Assembly (NCBI RefSeq): GCF_002001165.1 | Contig: NZ_MUNQ01000005.1 | Location: forward strand, 248,001 to 312,000 | Direction of reading: 5' to 3' | DNA length: 64,000 nucleotides | DNA from: Rhodanobacter sp. C05 | GTDB lineage: Bacteria > Pseudomonadota > Gammaproteobacteria > Xanthomonadales > Rhodanobacteraceae | Part shown: one piece after another, positions 54,004-63,453 of the stretch | How positions within the stretch are numbered: position 1 is the first letter of the stretch | Layout: each line of letters starts with the position of its first letter | Program-made: the position numbers and the translations under genes | The notes under the pieces: model-generated | What the model saw: only the letters and a program-made list of their open reading frames with translations | The model's database searches: none | What the model was told of the DNA's origin: nothing

Positions 54004-56442
54004 TCAGAACTTGCCGGAGATGCTGATCCCGAACGTCCGCGGTGCACCGGGGATATAGGTCGGCAATCCGAAGTTCTCGCCGGTGTTGCCACCGTCGATC
54101 AGATACTTCTTGTTGGCGAGGTTGCTACCCCAGAGACCCACATCCCAGCGGCCCTGGCCGAAGGTCACGCCGGTGCGCAGGTTGAGCAATCCGTATGGGG
54201 CCTGCGCATAGCTAGGATTGTTGTCGTCCTCGAAGTAAATCTTCGAGCGCCAGGTGTAGCTGGGCCGGAAGTAGAACGCTCGGTCGACGGCCAGCGGAAC
54301 ATTCCACAGCAGACCCAGCGACACCGTGTTGTCTGGCGCCAGACGCAAGTGGTTGCCCGCGTATTGCTGCGGGTTGCCGTTCTGGTCGGTGCCGTCGAAG
54401 CGCGCATGCAGGTAGCTGTAGTTGAGGAAGGCGCTGAAGTTGTCGGTAAACGCCTGCTGCAGCGAAGCCTCGAAGCCCGGTGAATGCGCGCGGCCGGAAT
54501 TCACCGCGATGTACTGCCCGGCCTGGTACACCTGACTCTGGAAATTGGTGTAGTTGTAATAGAACGCGGACAGATCGTAGGCGAACTTGCCCTCGTCCGC
54601 CGAACCCTTGACGCCAACCTCGTAGTTCCACAGAGTTTCCGCTGGCAGTGCCTCCTTGGTATAGCTGCCATTGGGATTGACGTTGAACTCCAGTGCATCC
54701 GGCCGGCGTCCGCGCGACACGCTGGCATAAGCATTGATGTCGTCGTTGACGCGCCAGGTGCCGATCAGGCGACCCACCACCGAATTGGTGGTCTTCGCAT
54801 TGGTGAGCAGGCCATTGGTCGGCGCGAACAGATCGTTGGGCGCCGTGATGCCGTTGACGCCGGCTCCAAACAACGCAAAGGCCGGCCCAATGCTGGCCGC
54901 ATTCGGACCGGTGGCATTGAACACCTGGTAGCCCGCGGTGATGTCCTCATGCGCCACCCGCAAGCCACCGGTGATGTCGAAGCTGTCGGTGAGGTGGTAG
55001 GTGCCGTCCGCGAAAATTTCATACGAACGTGTACTGCCGTGGTTCTCGTAGCCTTCGCTCTCGTTCGGGTTGAGCGGGGAGTTGAGCAACGGGATCGCGC
55101 TATAGGGCTGGTTCGGCTGGAAATTCGAGGTCAGCAGCGACGGATCCGTCGAGCCGAAAAGGAGATTGACCACAGCGGGATCGAGGCTGCGCGCCAGCGG
55201 AATCAGGTCGATCAGCAGGCTGCGCTCGTCGGTGTTGAACGGTACCGCCTGGCTGCCGTTCTCGTAGAAGAAGTTGGCGCCGACGAAGCCGGTGAAGCGA
55301 CCGCCGCTGTCGTAGTTGAAACGGACTTCCTGGCTGGCCTGGTGGGTCTTGGAATGATTGCCGAAGTTGAGCATGTCGAGCTGCGAGCCATCGCCGTCGA
55401 ACTCTTCGTTGGAATTGAGTCTGCGCAGGCCGGTGGTGGTGTTCAGCGTCCAGTCGTCGCTGAGCTGGAAGCTGCCCAGCGCGGCGAGGCTGTAGATCTT
55501 GCGGTGGATGCCGAGCGCACTGCCTTCGTTGAGATCGGCGGCACCGAACACGTTCGTCGAGCCCTGGCTGTCGGGCAGCAGGCTGCGGAAATCCGTGCCC
55601 GGCGGCGTGTCGTACTGGTAGTTGGCGACCAGGTCGATGGCGCTCTGTTCGCCGGTCTTGATATGCAGGCTGGCGCGGATTGCCTTGGTGTCCTCGCCAT
55701 TGAGCGTGCCGCCGGCAAGGTTCTTGATATAGCCGTCGTGTTCGCTGTCGTAGACCGCCACGCGCGCATCCACGTTGGCGCTGAGCGGCGTATTGAAGAA
55801 ACCGTTGACCATGCGGCTGTCGTAATTGCCGAACTCGGCGGTGAAGCCGCCCGAAGTGGTGTCGTTGGCCTTGTTGTCGATCAGCGAGAGCGCACCACTT
55901 TCGGCACCGCGGCCGAACAGCGTGCCCTGCGGGCCGCGCAACACCTCGATGCGGTCCATGTCGTACAGCGCCACGATCGAGCCGGTCGCACGGCTGATGT
56001 CGACGCCATCCTGGAACACCGACACGCGCCCGGGCGTATTGGCCGAGGTGTCGTCGGTGGTGATGCCGCGTATCGCGATGCTGGGCGTGTTCGGGCTCTG
56101 CACCTGCACCTGCACGCCGGGCGCGTAGCGACCCAGGTCATCCATATGCGTGATGCCGAGCGTCTTGAGGAAGTCGCCGGAATACGCCGAGATCGAGATC
56201 GGCACATCCTTTTCCTGCTGCTCGCGCTTCTGCGCAGTCACCACGATGGTGTTCAGGTTGACTGCGCTGCTGGATGGCTTCGTACCGGGCGGTGGCGTGC
56301 TGGATACCGCCGCATGTGCATCGGGACTGTCCTGCTGCGCGTGCGCCAGCAGCGGCATGCCCAGCAGCAGGCAGGAGATATAAAGAGAGAGGCTGCGACG
56401 GCGCTGCGCCCGCAGCATGTTGCTGGCGACCTGGATCGACAT
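54004..56442 (-). CDS. TonB-dependent outer-membrane receptor
   Basis: 812 residues from ATG 56442, preceded by AAGGGGAAAAC. Signal peptide ends at LLAHAQQ, a TonB-box-like VNTIVVTAQKREQQ lies near residue 60, the plug carries IAIRGITTDDTSANTPG and VLRGPQGTLFGRGAESG. The barrel continues to a C-terminal Phe (RTFGISISGKF), the outer-membrane assembly signal. It imports a large substrate using TonB energy. It is divergent from an NPP-type enzyme gene (start 200 bases away) and upstream of the hydrolase, which suggests uptake and breakdown of one substrate. Confidence 0.92.
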   Translation of the reverse strand: MSIQVASNMLRAQRRRSLSLYISCLLLGMPLLAHAQQDSPDAHAAVSSTPPPGTKPSSSAVNLNTIVVTAQKREQQEKDVPISISAYSGDFLKTLGITHMDDLGRYAPGVQVQVQSPNTPSIAIRGITTDDTSANTPGRVSVFQDGVDISRATGSIVALYDMDRIEVLRGPQGTLFGRGAESGALSLIDNKANDTTSGGFTAEFGNYDSRMVNGFFNTPLSANVDARVAVYDSEHDGYIKNLAGGTLNGEDTKAIRASLHIKTGEQSAIDLVANYQYDTPPGTDFRSLLPDSQGSTNVFGAADLNEGSALGIHRKIYSLAALGSFQLSDDWTLNTTTGLRRLNSNEEFDGDGSQLDMLNFGNHSKTHQASQEVRFNYDSGGRFTGFVGANFFYENGSQAVPFNTDERSLLIDLIPLARSLDPAVVNLLFGSTDPSLLTSNFQPNQPYSAIPLLNSPLNPNESEGYENHGSTRSYEIFADGTYHLTDSFDITGGLRVAHEDITAGYQVFNATGPNAASIGPAFALFGAGVNGITAPNDLFAPTNGLLTNAKTTNSVVGRLIGTWRVNDDINAYASVSRGRRPDALEFNVNPNGSYTKEALPAETLWNYEVGVKGSADEGKFAYDLSAFYYNYTNFQSQVYQAGQYIAVNSGRAHSPGFEASLQQAFTDNFSAFLNYSYLHARFDGTDQNGNPQQYAGNHLRLAPDNTVSLGLLWNVPLAVDRAFYFRPSYTWRSKIYFEDDNNPSYAQAPYGLLNLRTGVTFGQGRWDVGLWGSNLANKKYLIDGGNTGENFGLPTYIPGAPRTFGISISGKF

Positions 56443-56642
56443 GTTTTCCCCTTGATGCCGCATGGAATAGCGGCCCGAAGTTTGACCCGCCATGGTGTCC
56501 GGTGTCCATGACAGTTCCATGTCGCATGGCAGCAAAATCCGCAAAACGAAGCCGCCTGTCCAGGCTGATGTCTAGGCGTTCGACTGCAAACTGCAACACG
56601 TGCAAGGCAGCATGTCGCGTTCACTGCCATCCGGGTTACCCC

Positions 56643-58625
56643 ATGACCACTGCGTTTCGCCGCCTGTCGCTGTTGCCCCTCCTGCTTGCCCTGGCCATGC
56701 TGGTCGCGCTGCCCGGCGCGCATGCAGCCTCCAGCAGCACGGGATCGAAGCCGCACCGGGTGATCCTGTTCGTCTGGGACGGCATGCGGCCGGATGCGAT
56801 CAGTGCCGAGGACACACCGAACCTGCTGGCACTGGCGCAGCGCGGCAGCCGTTTCGAAGACAACCACGCGACCTACCCCACCTTCACCATGGCCAATGCG
56901 TCCAGCTTCGCCACCGGCGCCTTCCCCGGCCCGCTCGGTTTCTACGGCAACCATTTCTGGGCACCGGGTGCGAGCGGCCTCAACGCCAAAGGCGCGGCCG
57001 CGGATTTCCGCGATCCGATCTACACCGAGGACTACGCCGTGCTGCGCGATCTGGATGCGCACTTCGACCACGAACTGCTGGAACTGCCCACGCTGTTCGC
57101 CGCCGCACAGAAGGCCGGTCTGACCACGGCCGCGGTCGGCAAATCCGGCCCCGCATTCCTGCAGGACTACAAGCAAGGCGGCGTGATCTTCGACGAGAAC
57201 ACCGCGTTGCCGCTGGCTTTTGCCAAAGAGCTGCAACAGGCGGGCTATGCGTTGCCCGCGCATACTGCCAACACCTATCCGTCCGACCAGCTCAGCCTGC
57301 GCGAGGACAACGACTCGCCCACCGAGCAGGGCAAGATGGTGACGCTGAAGGATGGCGTCACCGCAGACGCCACCGCCGCCGCGGAAACCACGCCGGCCCC
57401 GGCCAACGCCTGGATGATGAAGGTATACCTCGATGTGATCCTGCCGAAGCATCGGCCCGATCTCAGCGTGGTGTGGCTGCGCAACCCGGACACCACCCAG
57501 CATCTGTACGGCGTCGGCTCGCCGGAATTCCATCTCGCGCTGAAGGCGCAGGACGAACTGCTCGGCCAGCTCGAAGCCCGGCTGCAGCAGCTCGGCATGG
57601 CGCAGGACACCGACGTCATCGTGGTCTCCGACCACGGCCACAGCAATATCGCCGGCCCACGCGACCTGTTTCCGCTGCGCCAGATCAACGACGGCCGCGT
57701 CGCCGGCATCGACAACGACTGGGGCTATTCCGTCTCCGGCGGCATCCGCCTGGCCGATCAGCTCGCACAGGCCGGCTTCACCGCGTTCGACGGCAGCGGC
57801 TGCATGTACGTGCCGGTGATGAGCGGTCTGCGTGCCGGCGGCAGTCCGCTGCAGCAGACCCGCTACGACGATGACGGCCGTCTGTGCGGCAAGCCCGGTG
57901 CTTACACCACGCCCAGCTACCTCGTACCCGAAATCCTGCCGAAGAGCGCACTGGTGATCGCCTCCAACGGCGGTACCGAATACCTCTACCAGCCCGAACA
58001 CGATGCTGCCCTGATCAAGCGCACAGTGCGCTTCCTGCAGTCGCGCGAATACATCGGTGCGATCTTTGTGGCGAAGCGCTACGGCGACATCCCCGGCACC
58101 CTGCCGGCGGAAAGCGTGCACCTGGAAAACGCCGCGCGCGGACCGGACATCATCATCAGCTACGCCTGGGATGCCGATGCGGTGATCCAGGGCTACCGCG
58201 GCACCGAATACGCCAGCCAGGCGAACGAACGCGGCGAGCACGGCAGTTTCAGCCCGATCGACGTGCACAACACCTTGCTCGCCGCCGGCCCCGGTTTCCA
58301 GCAGGGCTTCAGTGATCCGCTACCCAGCGGCAACGTCGACGTCGCCCCCACCATCGCCGCCCTGCTCGGACTGTCACTGCCGAAGGCGCAGGGCCGTGCA
58401 CTGCGCGAGGCACTGGCCGGTGCCTTGATGCGCCCGCTGACCGACTATCAGGTGAAGCCGACCACGTTGCAGCCAAGGCAGCCGGCCACTGGCCTGACCA
58501 TGCAACGCATCGACGGCAGCGCGCTGAGTGCTACGAGCTTCGACTTCGCCGTGAAGCTCAAGCAGCTCGACGCTGACGGCAAGAGCTGGACTTACTTCGA
58601 TCAGGCGGGACCGGAGCGGCATTGA
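56643..58625 (+). CDS. Alkaline-phosphatase-superfamily nucleotide pyrophosphatase-like enzyme, secreted
   Basis: 660 residues from ATG 56643 with signal peptide (MTTAFRRLSLLPLLLALAML). Metal site VILFVWDGMRPDAIS, nucleophile Thr in ATYPTFTMANASSFATG, central VVWLRNPDTTQHLYGVG and VIVVSDHGHSNI, final GEHGSFSPIDVHNTLLAAG with the His ligand. Longer than the 446-residue paralogue because of a C-terminal extension (about 560-660). It probably hydrolyses phosphodiesters or pyrophosphates in the periplasm. Divergent from the TonB receptor. Confidence 0.88.
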   Translation: MTTAFRRLSLLPLLLALAMLVALPGAHAASSSTGSKPHRVILFVWDGMRPDAISAEDTPNLLALAQRGSRFEDNHATYPTFTMANASSFATGAFPGPLGFYGNHFWAPGASGLNAKGAAADFRDPIYTEDYAVLRDLDAHFDHELLELPTLFAAAQKAGLTTAAVGKSGPAFLQDYKQGGVIFDENTALPLAFAKELQQAGYALPAHTANTYPSDQLSLREDNDSPTEQGKMVTLKDGVTADATAAAETTPAPANAWMMKVYLDVILPKHRPDLSVVWLRNPDTTQHLYGVGSPEFHLALKAQDELLGQLEARLQQLGMAQDTDVIVVSDHGHSNIAGPRDLFPLRQINDGRVAGIDNDWGYSVSGGIRLADQLAQAGFTAFDGSGCMYVPVMSGLRAGGSPLQQTRYDDDGRLCGKPGAYTTPSYLVPEILPKSALVIASNGGTEYLYQPEHDAALIKRTVRFLQSREYIGAIFVAKRYGDIPGTLPAESVHLENAARGPDIIISYAWDADAVIQGYRGTEYASQANERGEHGSFSPIDVHNTLLAAGPGFQQGFSDPLPSGNVDVAPTIAALLGLSLPKAQGRALREALAGALMRPLTDYQVKPTTLQPRQPATGLTMQRIDGSALSATSFDFAVKLKQLDADGKSWTYFDQAGPERH

Positions 58626-58743
58626 GCGTCAGTCGAACTGGCATGGATCGGTTGAGTCCGCACGAAAATGGACATGCAGAACTTCACGCAAGCCATAACT
58701 GATGACCGTCATGCATCACACGACGTACTGCATATGCGAAGCA

Positions 58744-60720
58744 TCACTCCGCCATGAATCCGATCCTGGCGTGACTGCCATCGCAGAACGGCTTGTTCTG
58801 GCTGGCACCACAGCGGCACAGGAACGTGCTCGTGGTCCGCGCCACCATGCGGCCGGTTCCGCTGGTGATCTCGAGATTGCCGCGTATCTTCAACGGGCCA
58901 TTGGTTTGCGGCTCGATATGCAGCGGGCCGTCGCGCACGGGTAGCGCATCGGTCGACGTTCCCGTCGGCGGTTCGCCAGTGGCGGTGAAGTGGACGTCAT
59001 GGTGCGAGCCGTCGCAGAACGGCTTGTTCTTCGACGCCCCGCAGCGGCACAGCGTGGCGCGATATCCCGCGGGCACGCCGTTCAGATGCAGCTCCCCGCG
59101 GAGCGCATACGGGCCGGCCTCACGCGTGGCCGCGAGATTCACCGGCGGCGCAGATTCATCGGGGCGACCATCGCGCCGGTTGTAGCGGATCGCGCCGGAA
59201 GGACAGGCGTGGGCGATGTCCGCCAGCCGTTCCACATCCATCGTGTCGGGATGGATCCACGGGCCTTGCACGTTGGCGAGAAACACGGTGGGCGCGCCGG
59301 TCACGCAGAAGCGCGCGTGGATGCACCGCTTCGTTTCGAACAACAGGGTCAGCTTTTCACCCTCGACCTGTTCGATGCCATCCTGCACGGACGTCGGTGG
59401 CGCGGGTTGCGTGGTGGGCGTGACCGCAGGCGATGCAGACGACACGACCGATGGTGCCGCCCTGGAAAGATCGAAACCCCGTACCGCGTTTTGCGCAAGC
59501 CGGGAGAGGATCGTCGCCGCGGCGGCGGTGCGTGCATCGCCAGCTTCGTTCAGGCGCGCTGCCGCATCCGCCAGTTGCTGCATGCGTTCGCAGAAAAAAC
59601 GGCGGGCACCCGGACCGGGTGGCAACGCGGATGCATCGCGCAACGTAATGAACGAGACACCGGCATGGCACACGGGATTCGACGGACCTGCCGGCAATCG
59701 CGCGGCGCGTTCGGCCAGCGGCGCCAGTGCGTGCATCAGGCCGATCGACAGATCCAGCGCCAGCATCTTGTCCGGATCCTGCGTCGGCACGGCATAGCTA
59801 TAGGCGAGAAGGCGCTGCATCAAACCATAGGCGCTGTTGGCCAGATCGACCGTCGCGATGGCTCGGGCATCCTCGATCCATACACGGCCTTCCGGGCGCG
59901 GTGGCCGCCGCAGCACCGGGTTGGTGGCCGCGGGAAACGCTGGCACGAAAGAAGGATCTGCGGCGAGCAAGGCCTGGTATTCCGCGCGTATCCCGGCGAA
60001 CTTCTGGTAGTGCGAGTCCTCGCTGTTCTGCTGCGCGCCTTCGCCCTGGGTGATGATCGCGTTGAAGGCGATCAGCGCGGTCTTCAGGCAGATCACGCGC
60101 TTGGCGCCAGGAAGCGATACCTCGGCACCGGACAACTGCAACGCAGGATCACCGCACAACGCACCAGCCTCGCCGTGCGCAGCGACCAGTTTGCACAGGC
60201 CTTCGCTCAGCTTCTGGTAGAACACCCCCACGGTATCGTAATCCAGACCCATCGGAGTAAGCCGAGGGCCATCGACAGCGCGCACGAAGACACGTTCGGG
60301 CGCGAAGCCTTCACCCTCAGGCTCGGTGGAATCGGCGGGCCGCTCCAGATAGATGAAATGCTGCAACGTGGCTGCGTTGAAAGGCGCCAGTTTCACCACC
60401 ACGCCAGCCGGCAGGTAGCCGGGATCGAGCGGAAAGTTCGAGCGCCCGATCCGCGGCGCGCCACCCAGGGCCACGGTGATGTTCCACACCGAAGCCAGGT
60501 GCCCCATCTCCTCCGTGGCGATCTGCAGGATCGTGCGCCGCCAGCGCGTGACGGCATCGAGCTGCTCCGCCGTCAGACCCTCCTCCACCGACGACTTCAG
60601 CGAGAAGACGGCGTACAGATAAGTGCACATGAGGCAGTGTTCGAGTTCCGCCGCCTCGTACAGCGCATGCAGCGCCTGCTCGCGGCTGGGCGTGGCATCG
60701 ATCGGGTTGTAGCTGGCCAT
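58744..60720 (-). CDS. Multidomain ferritin-like / 4Fe-4S / double CDGSH iron-sulfur protein
   Basis: 658 residues from ATG 60720 (GGGGAG at six bases). Residues 1-230 form a ferritin-like domain of the VioB/iminophenylpyruvate-synthase kind (EAAELEHCLMCTYLYAVFSL, TEEMGHLASVWNITVALGG). About 480-550 is a divergent 4Fe-4S domain (FETKRCIHARFC, AHACPSGAIRYN). Two CDGSH zinc-finger-type domains follow (CRCGASKNKPFCDGSHH and CRCGASQNKPFCDGSHA), each binding a 2Fe-2S cluster. No signal peptide, so cytoplasmic. The combination suggests an oxidoreductase or redox sensor with its own electron relay. Function unassigned. Confidence 0.85.
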   Translation of the reverse strand: MASYNPIDATPSREQALHALYEAAELEHCLMCTYLYAVFSLKSSVEEGLTAEQLDAVTRWRRTILQIATEEMGHLASVWNITVALGGAPRIGRSNFPLDPGYLPAGVVVKLAPFNAATLQHFIYLERPADSTEPEGEGFAPERVFVRAVDGPRLTPMGLDYDTVGVFYQKLSEGLCKLVAAHGEAGALCGDPALQLSGAEVSLPGAKRVICLKTALIAFNAIITQGEGAQQNSEDSHYQKFAGIRAEYQALLAADPSFVPAFPAATNPVLRRPPRPEGRVWIEDARAIATVDLANSAYGLMQRLLAYSYAVPTQDPDKMLALDLSIGLMHALAPLAERAARLPAGPSNPVCHAGVSFITLRDASALPPGPGARRFFCERMQQLADAAARLNEAGDARTAAAATILSRLAQNAVRGFDLSRAAPSVVSSASPAVTPTTQPAPPTSVQDGIEQVEGEKLTLLFETKRCIHARFCVTGAPTVFLANVQGPWIHPDTMDVERLADIAHACPSGAIRYNRRDGRPDESAPPVNLAATREAGPYALRGELHLNGVPAGYRATLCRCGASKNKPFCDGSHHDVHFTATGEPPTGTSTDALPVRDGPLHIEPQTNGPLKIRGNLEITSGTGRMVARTTSTFLCRCGASQNKPFCDGSHARIGFMAE

Positions 60721-61019
60721 GGCTGGCTCCCCGGATAAGCGGTTTCGAGAAGAGACTGAAAATATACCGTCCGAGCAGGATAACCGCAGGCGCGTCTCAA
60801 GCTGGAAGTCGTGTCCGCCATGGCTCGATGACGGATGCTCACTGTCCGCTATCCGTGCCTGTCCGGACAACAGCGACGCCGTCCGCGGACACGTGTACTC
60901 GTCGAGCAGCAATGCGGGAAATGGCTTGGGAATGCGGCCTGCCGCGGATTCGAAGCCTTGGCACGGGCGTTGCCATATACCTAGCGAAAGCTTCCCAACC
61001 TCACTCGCGGAGAACCCTC

Positions 61020-61175
61020 ATGAAATTCGAAACCCTGATGCTGCAGACCCTGTTCAGTGCCTGCCTGCTGATCTGCCTGCTGACCCTGGGCGCCATGCTC
61101 ACGACACAGGTACCGGTGTCGGGCATCGCAGCCAGTCAGGCTCATGTTGCGGCCGTGGCGACTTCGGCTAGCTGA
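61020..61175 (+). CDS. Small single-span membrane protein
   Basis: 51 residues; ATG 61020 follows CGGAGAACC. One hydrophobic helix (LFSACLLICLLTLGAML) and a short Ala/Val/Ser-rich tail. No family recognised. A normal ribosome site and strong hydrophobic helix make it a believable small gene; it stands alone, divergent from the ferritin-like/CDGSH gene. Confidence 0.55.
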   Translation: MKFETLMLQTLFSACLLICLLTLGAMLTTQVPVSGIAASQAHVAAVATSAS

Positions 61176-61220
61176 GTCGTCGACCGATTGAGGCCGCCGT
61201 CGATAGCAGACACTGGCAGT

Positions 61221-61487
61221 CTATGCAGGCTCGCGCTCCACAAACAGCTCACGCCACTGCTCGATATCGTCGCCGTCACCTATATCCCACACTCTCGTAA
61301 AAATTGAGCTTTTCTGACGAAAGAAGTACCCGGTGATGCCGTCGTATCGAGACCACGCATCCTTTTCAAACTGAAGTATCTCGCCTTCTACGAACTTGTC
61401 GCGAAGCGCAGTGAATGACTTCAAGACAACATAAAAGCTGTCCACTGCGAAAGGGCATTCTCTCCAAGGACGAATGATCTCAGGCAT
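61221..61487 (-). CDS. Small DUF3601-like protein
   Basis: 88 residues. The segment FYVVLKSFTALRDKFVEGE followed by LQFEKDAWSRYDGITGYFF matches what I remember of the DUF3601 family, small cytoplasmic proteins of unknown function often found in toxin or immunity settings. No signal peptide. AT-richer than neighbours. Confidence 0.55.
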   Translation of the reverse strand: MPEIIRPWRECPFAVDSFYVVLKSFTALRDKFVEGEILQFEKDAWSRYDGITGYFFRQKSSIFTRVWDIGDGDDIEQWRELFVEREPA

Positions 61488-61598
61488 GGGACACGATTTA
61501 CCTAAAGAAATAGCGACGTCGGCTTAGGGTCGCAAACCGACATCAACAGCACTGGTCCAACGATGCATGGACCAGCGCTCCTGACAGCGACGCCGCGA

Positions 61599-62513
61599 CT
61601 ACTTCGCGGCATCTCCGGTATGCAGATCGATCATCGGTATCGATCCGGCGCCCACGACCTGCGGCAGGATGCCGTTCCAGCGTTGCATGCCGTAGAAGTG
61701 CACGTAGTCCGGGTTGGACTTGAGGGCGTTGCCCACGGAGGCGATCGCCTTGGCTTGCGCATCTGCCTGCAGCACGATGGCCTGCGCCTCGCCATTTGCC
61801 CGTTCGACCGCGGCCTGGGCTTCAGCCCCTGCCGTCACGGTCTTCTGCTGGCCTTCGAATTTCTTTTGCGCAACGGTGTTTTCAGCCTGGACCGCGAGGT
61901 TCTTGGCACGTACCGCTTCCTCGATGGACTGGTCAAATACGGGCGAGTAATGGATGCCAGTCAGCTGCACGTCGATTGTTTCGACGTTGAACAGCCGTCG
62001 CAGTGCCTCGCTGATGTCCTTCCTCATCTGCAGGGTGATCTGTGCGCGCTGGTCGGAGATGGTCAGCGTGTTGTACTGGGCAAACGCGGCCAGCGCGCGA
62101 TCCCTCACGACCGGAAGAATCGTGCCGTCGATATCGAAGTTGCCTGCCCGACCGACGTGATAGAGCAGGTTCATCACGGCGGCGCTGGGAATCTGGTAGA
62201 TGATGCTGACGTCGATGGTGACTTTCTGGTTGTCATTGGTATAGACGTCCAGCGAGTTGAGCGTATAGACCGAACGACTGGTCTGGATGCGGTCGACGTT
62301 CTCGAAAAACGGGACCTTGAAATGCATGCCGGTGGTAAGCGGCACCGACGTCATCGGCGTGCCGCCCAGCCAGCGCGTACCGGCTTCTTCGCTGGGCGAG
62401 ATCACGAAAGCGCTGTTCAGCAGCAGGACGACGATCGCAAGAGCCGCAACGATCTTCCAGACGGGAAGGCCTCCAACAAAGCCTGTGCTGCCGCCCAGTG
62501 GCAAATTTTTCAT
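61599..62513 (-). CDS. SPFH/Band 7 (prohibitin-like) membrane protein
   Basis: 304 residues from ATG 62513 (GGGGATC upstream). One N-terminal membrane helix (VWKIVAALAIVVLLLNSAFV), then a SPFH domain (about 45-210) and a helical Ala/Glu-rich region (AVRAKNLAVQAENTVAQKKF, then VTAGAEAQAAVERANGEAQA) typical of prohibitin/HflK-like proteins. Such proteins form large ring or cage assemblies in membranes and modulate proteases or lipid domains. Stands alone. Confidence 0.88.
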   Translation of the reverse strand: MKNLPLGGSTGFVGGLPVWKIVAALAIVVLLLNSAFVISPSEEAGTRWLGGTPMTSVPLTTGMHFKVPFFENVDRIQTSRSVYTLNSLDVYTNDNQKVTIDVSIIYQIPSAAVMNLLYHVGRAGNFDIDGTILPVVRDRALAAFAQYNTLTISDQRAQITLQMRKDISEALRRLFNVETIDVQLTGIHYSPVFDQSIEEAVRAKNLAVQAENTVAQKKFEGQQKTVTAGAEAQAAVERANGEAQAIVLQADAQAKAIASVGNALKSNPDYVHFYGMQRWNGILPQVVGAGSIPMIDLHTGDAAK

Positions 62514-62740
62514 GTGATCCCCATTTCGATGATGTGTCGTGATGGCGACAGCCTGGTTTGGCTGACCGAAAACAACGACAGCATGCTTGGATGATGCTGC
62601 CGGACACAAGATGTCGCTACCGGCAAGACCGCAAATCCTGTCGGCTGCCCTGCCACTGCGAGGGAAGATGCATCGTCATTGAATCGGGCATGGTCAGGAC
62701 CGCTTCGCATCGAAACGAAGGTGTCTGCCCGCTCTACATA

Positions 62741-62931
62741 GCGCTCTAGGGATGGTCTGAATTAAGTCTTTGCCCGTCATTACGGCGGCTTTCAACAGCC
62801 GAATGGCTGGTCAAGCTGGAACCCAGCGTCTTCAAGTGCTTTGCAAAGGCACTGGATGACCAGCTTCGCTGTTGTGAAGCGCCTCCAGCATTCGCTGGGA
62901 TGACGAGTTATTCAGACGATCGCTCTAGCGC
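62741..62931. repeat. Large imperfect inverted-repeat element
   Basis: About 190 bases flanked by imperfect 28-base inverted repeats: gcgctctagggatggtctga at the left, and at the right the reverse complement of gcgctagagcgatcgtctga. Smaller stems occur inside, including a near-palindrome around agtgctttgcaaaggcact and the motif cgtcattacggc/gggatgacg. It may be a REP-derived or MITE-like element. The right end contains the stop codon of the next gene. Confidence 0.55.
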
Positions 62932-63212
62932 GAAGCTGACCGTGCGCAACCCGCTCCGTACAGATCGTGATAGACCTGACTGACCCGCTCTTCCAGCTCG
63001 CCGCCCTGACGCGCCGTGTTGAAGGCATCGTTGAGCTGTTTCTCGGCGAGACGCAGGTTGCGCAGAAACCGCTTGGTGTCGTTCGAGAGGCCGAGATCGG
63101 CCATCTTCTGTTCCAGGCTTGCTTCGTTGGCGGCAGTCAGTGCCTGCTGATTTTTCGCGGTGACTTCGGTGAGCATGGGCATGTCGGTGGTGATGTCGTT
63201 CATGACAGTCAT
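62925..63212 (-). CDS. Small helical hypothetical protein
   Basis: 95 residues from ATG 63212 (other starts at 63203 and 63272 are possible). Predominantly helical: KNQQALTAANEASLEQKMAD, then LGLSNDTKRFLRNLRLAEKQ, and a C-terminal LEERVSQVYHDLYGAGC. No signal peptide with the chosen start; a start at 63272 would add basic and hydrophobic residues. Family not recognised. Its stop falls in the inverted-repeat element, so the C-terminus may have been altered by insertion. Confidence 0.5.
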   Translation of the reverse strand: MTVMNDITTDMPMLTEVTAKNQQALTAANEASLEQKMADLGLSNDTKRFLRNLRLAEKQLNDAFNTARQGGELEERVSQVYHDLYGAGCARSASR

Positions 63213-63453
63213 CAAGCAAGACACTTGCCAGTACGAGCCTGACCGCAACGGCGATCTGATTCGCAAGACCATGCTGGTGCGATGCGCTCACATGCCGCTG
63301 AAATACTCACGGCAGCTTGAAGCACGTGCATCAAGCCATGAAGCCATCGTGCGATCTTGCGATCCGGCTGTCGCCGGATGACGACAGAAACTGCCCCTGT
63401 CTGACACTCGCTCGCAGGAGGGCATCCTTGCCGTCCATGCACCCATGCGCCGA

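Noticed and set aside
54484-56511. 675-residue plus-strand ORF antisense to the TonB receptor
   Set aside because: Mirror frame of a high-GC3 gene; no recognisable domains or ribosome site.
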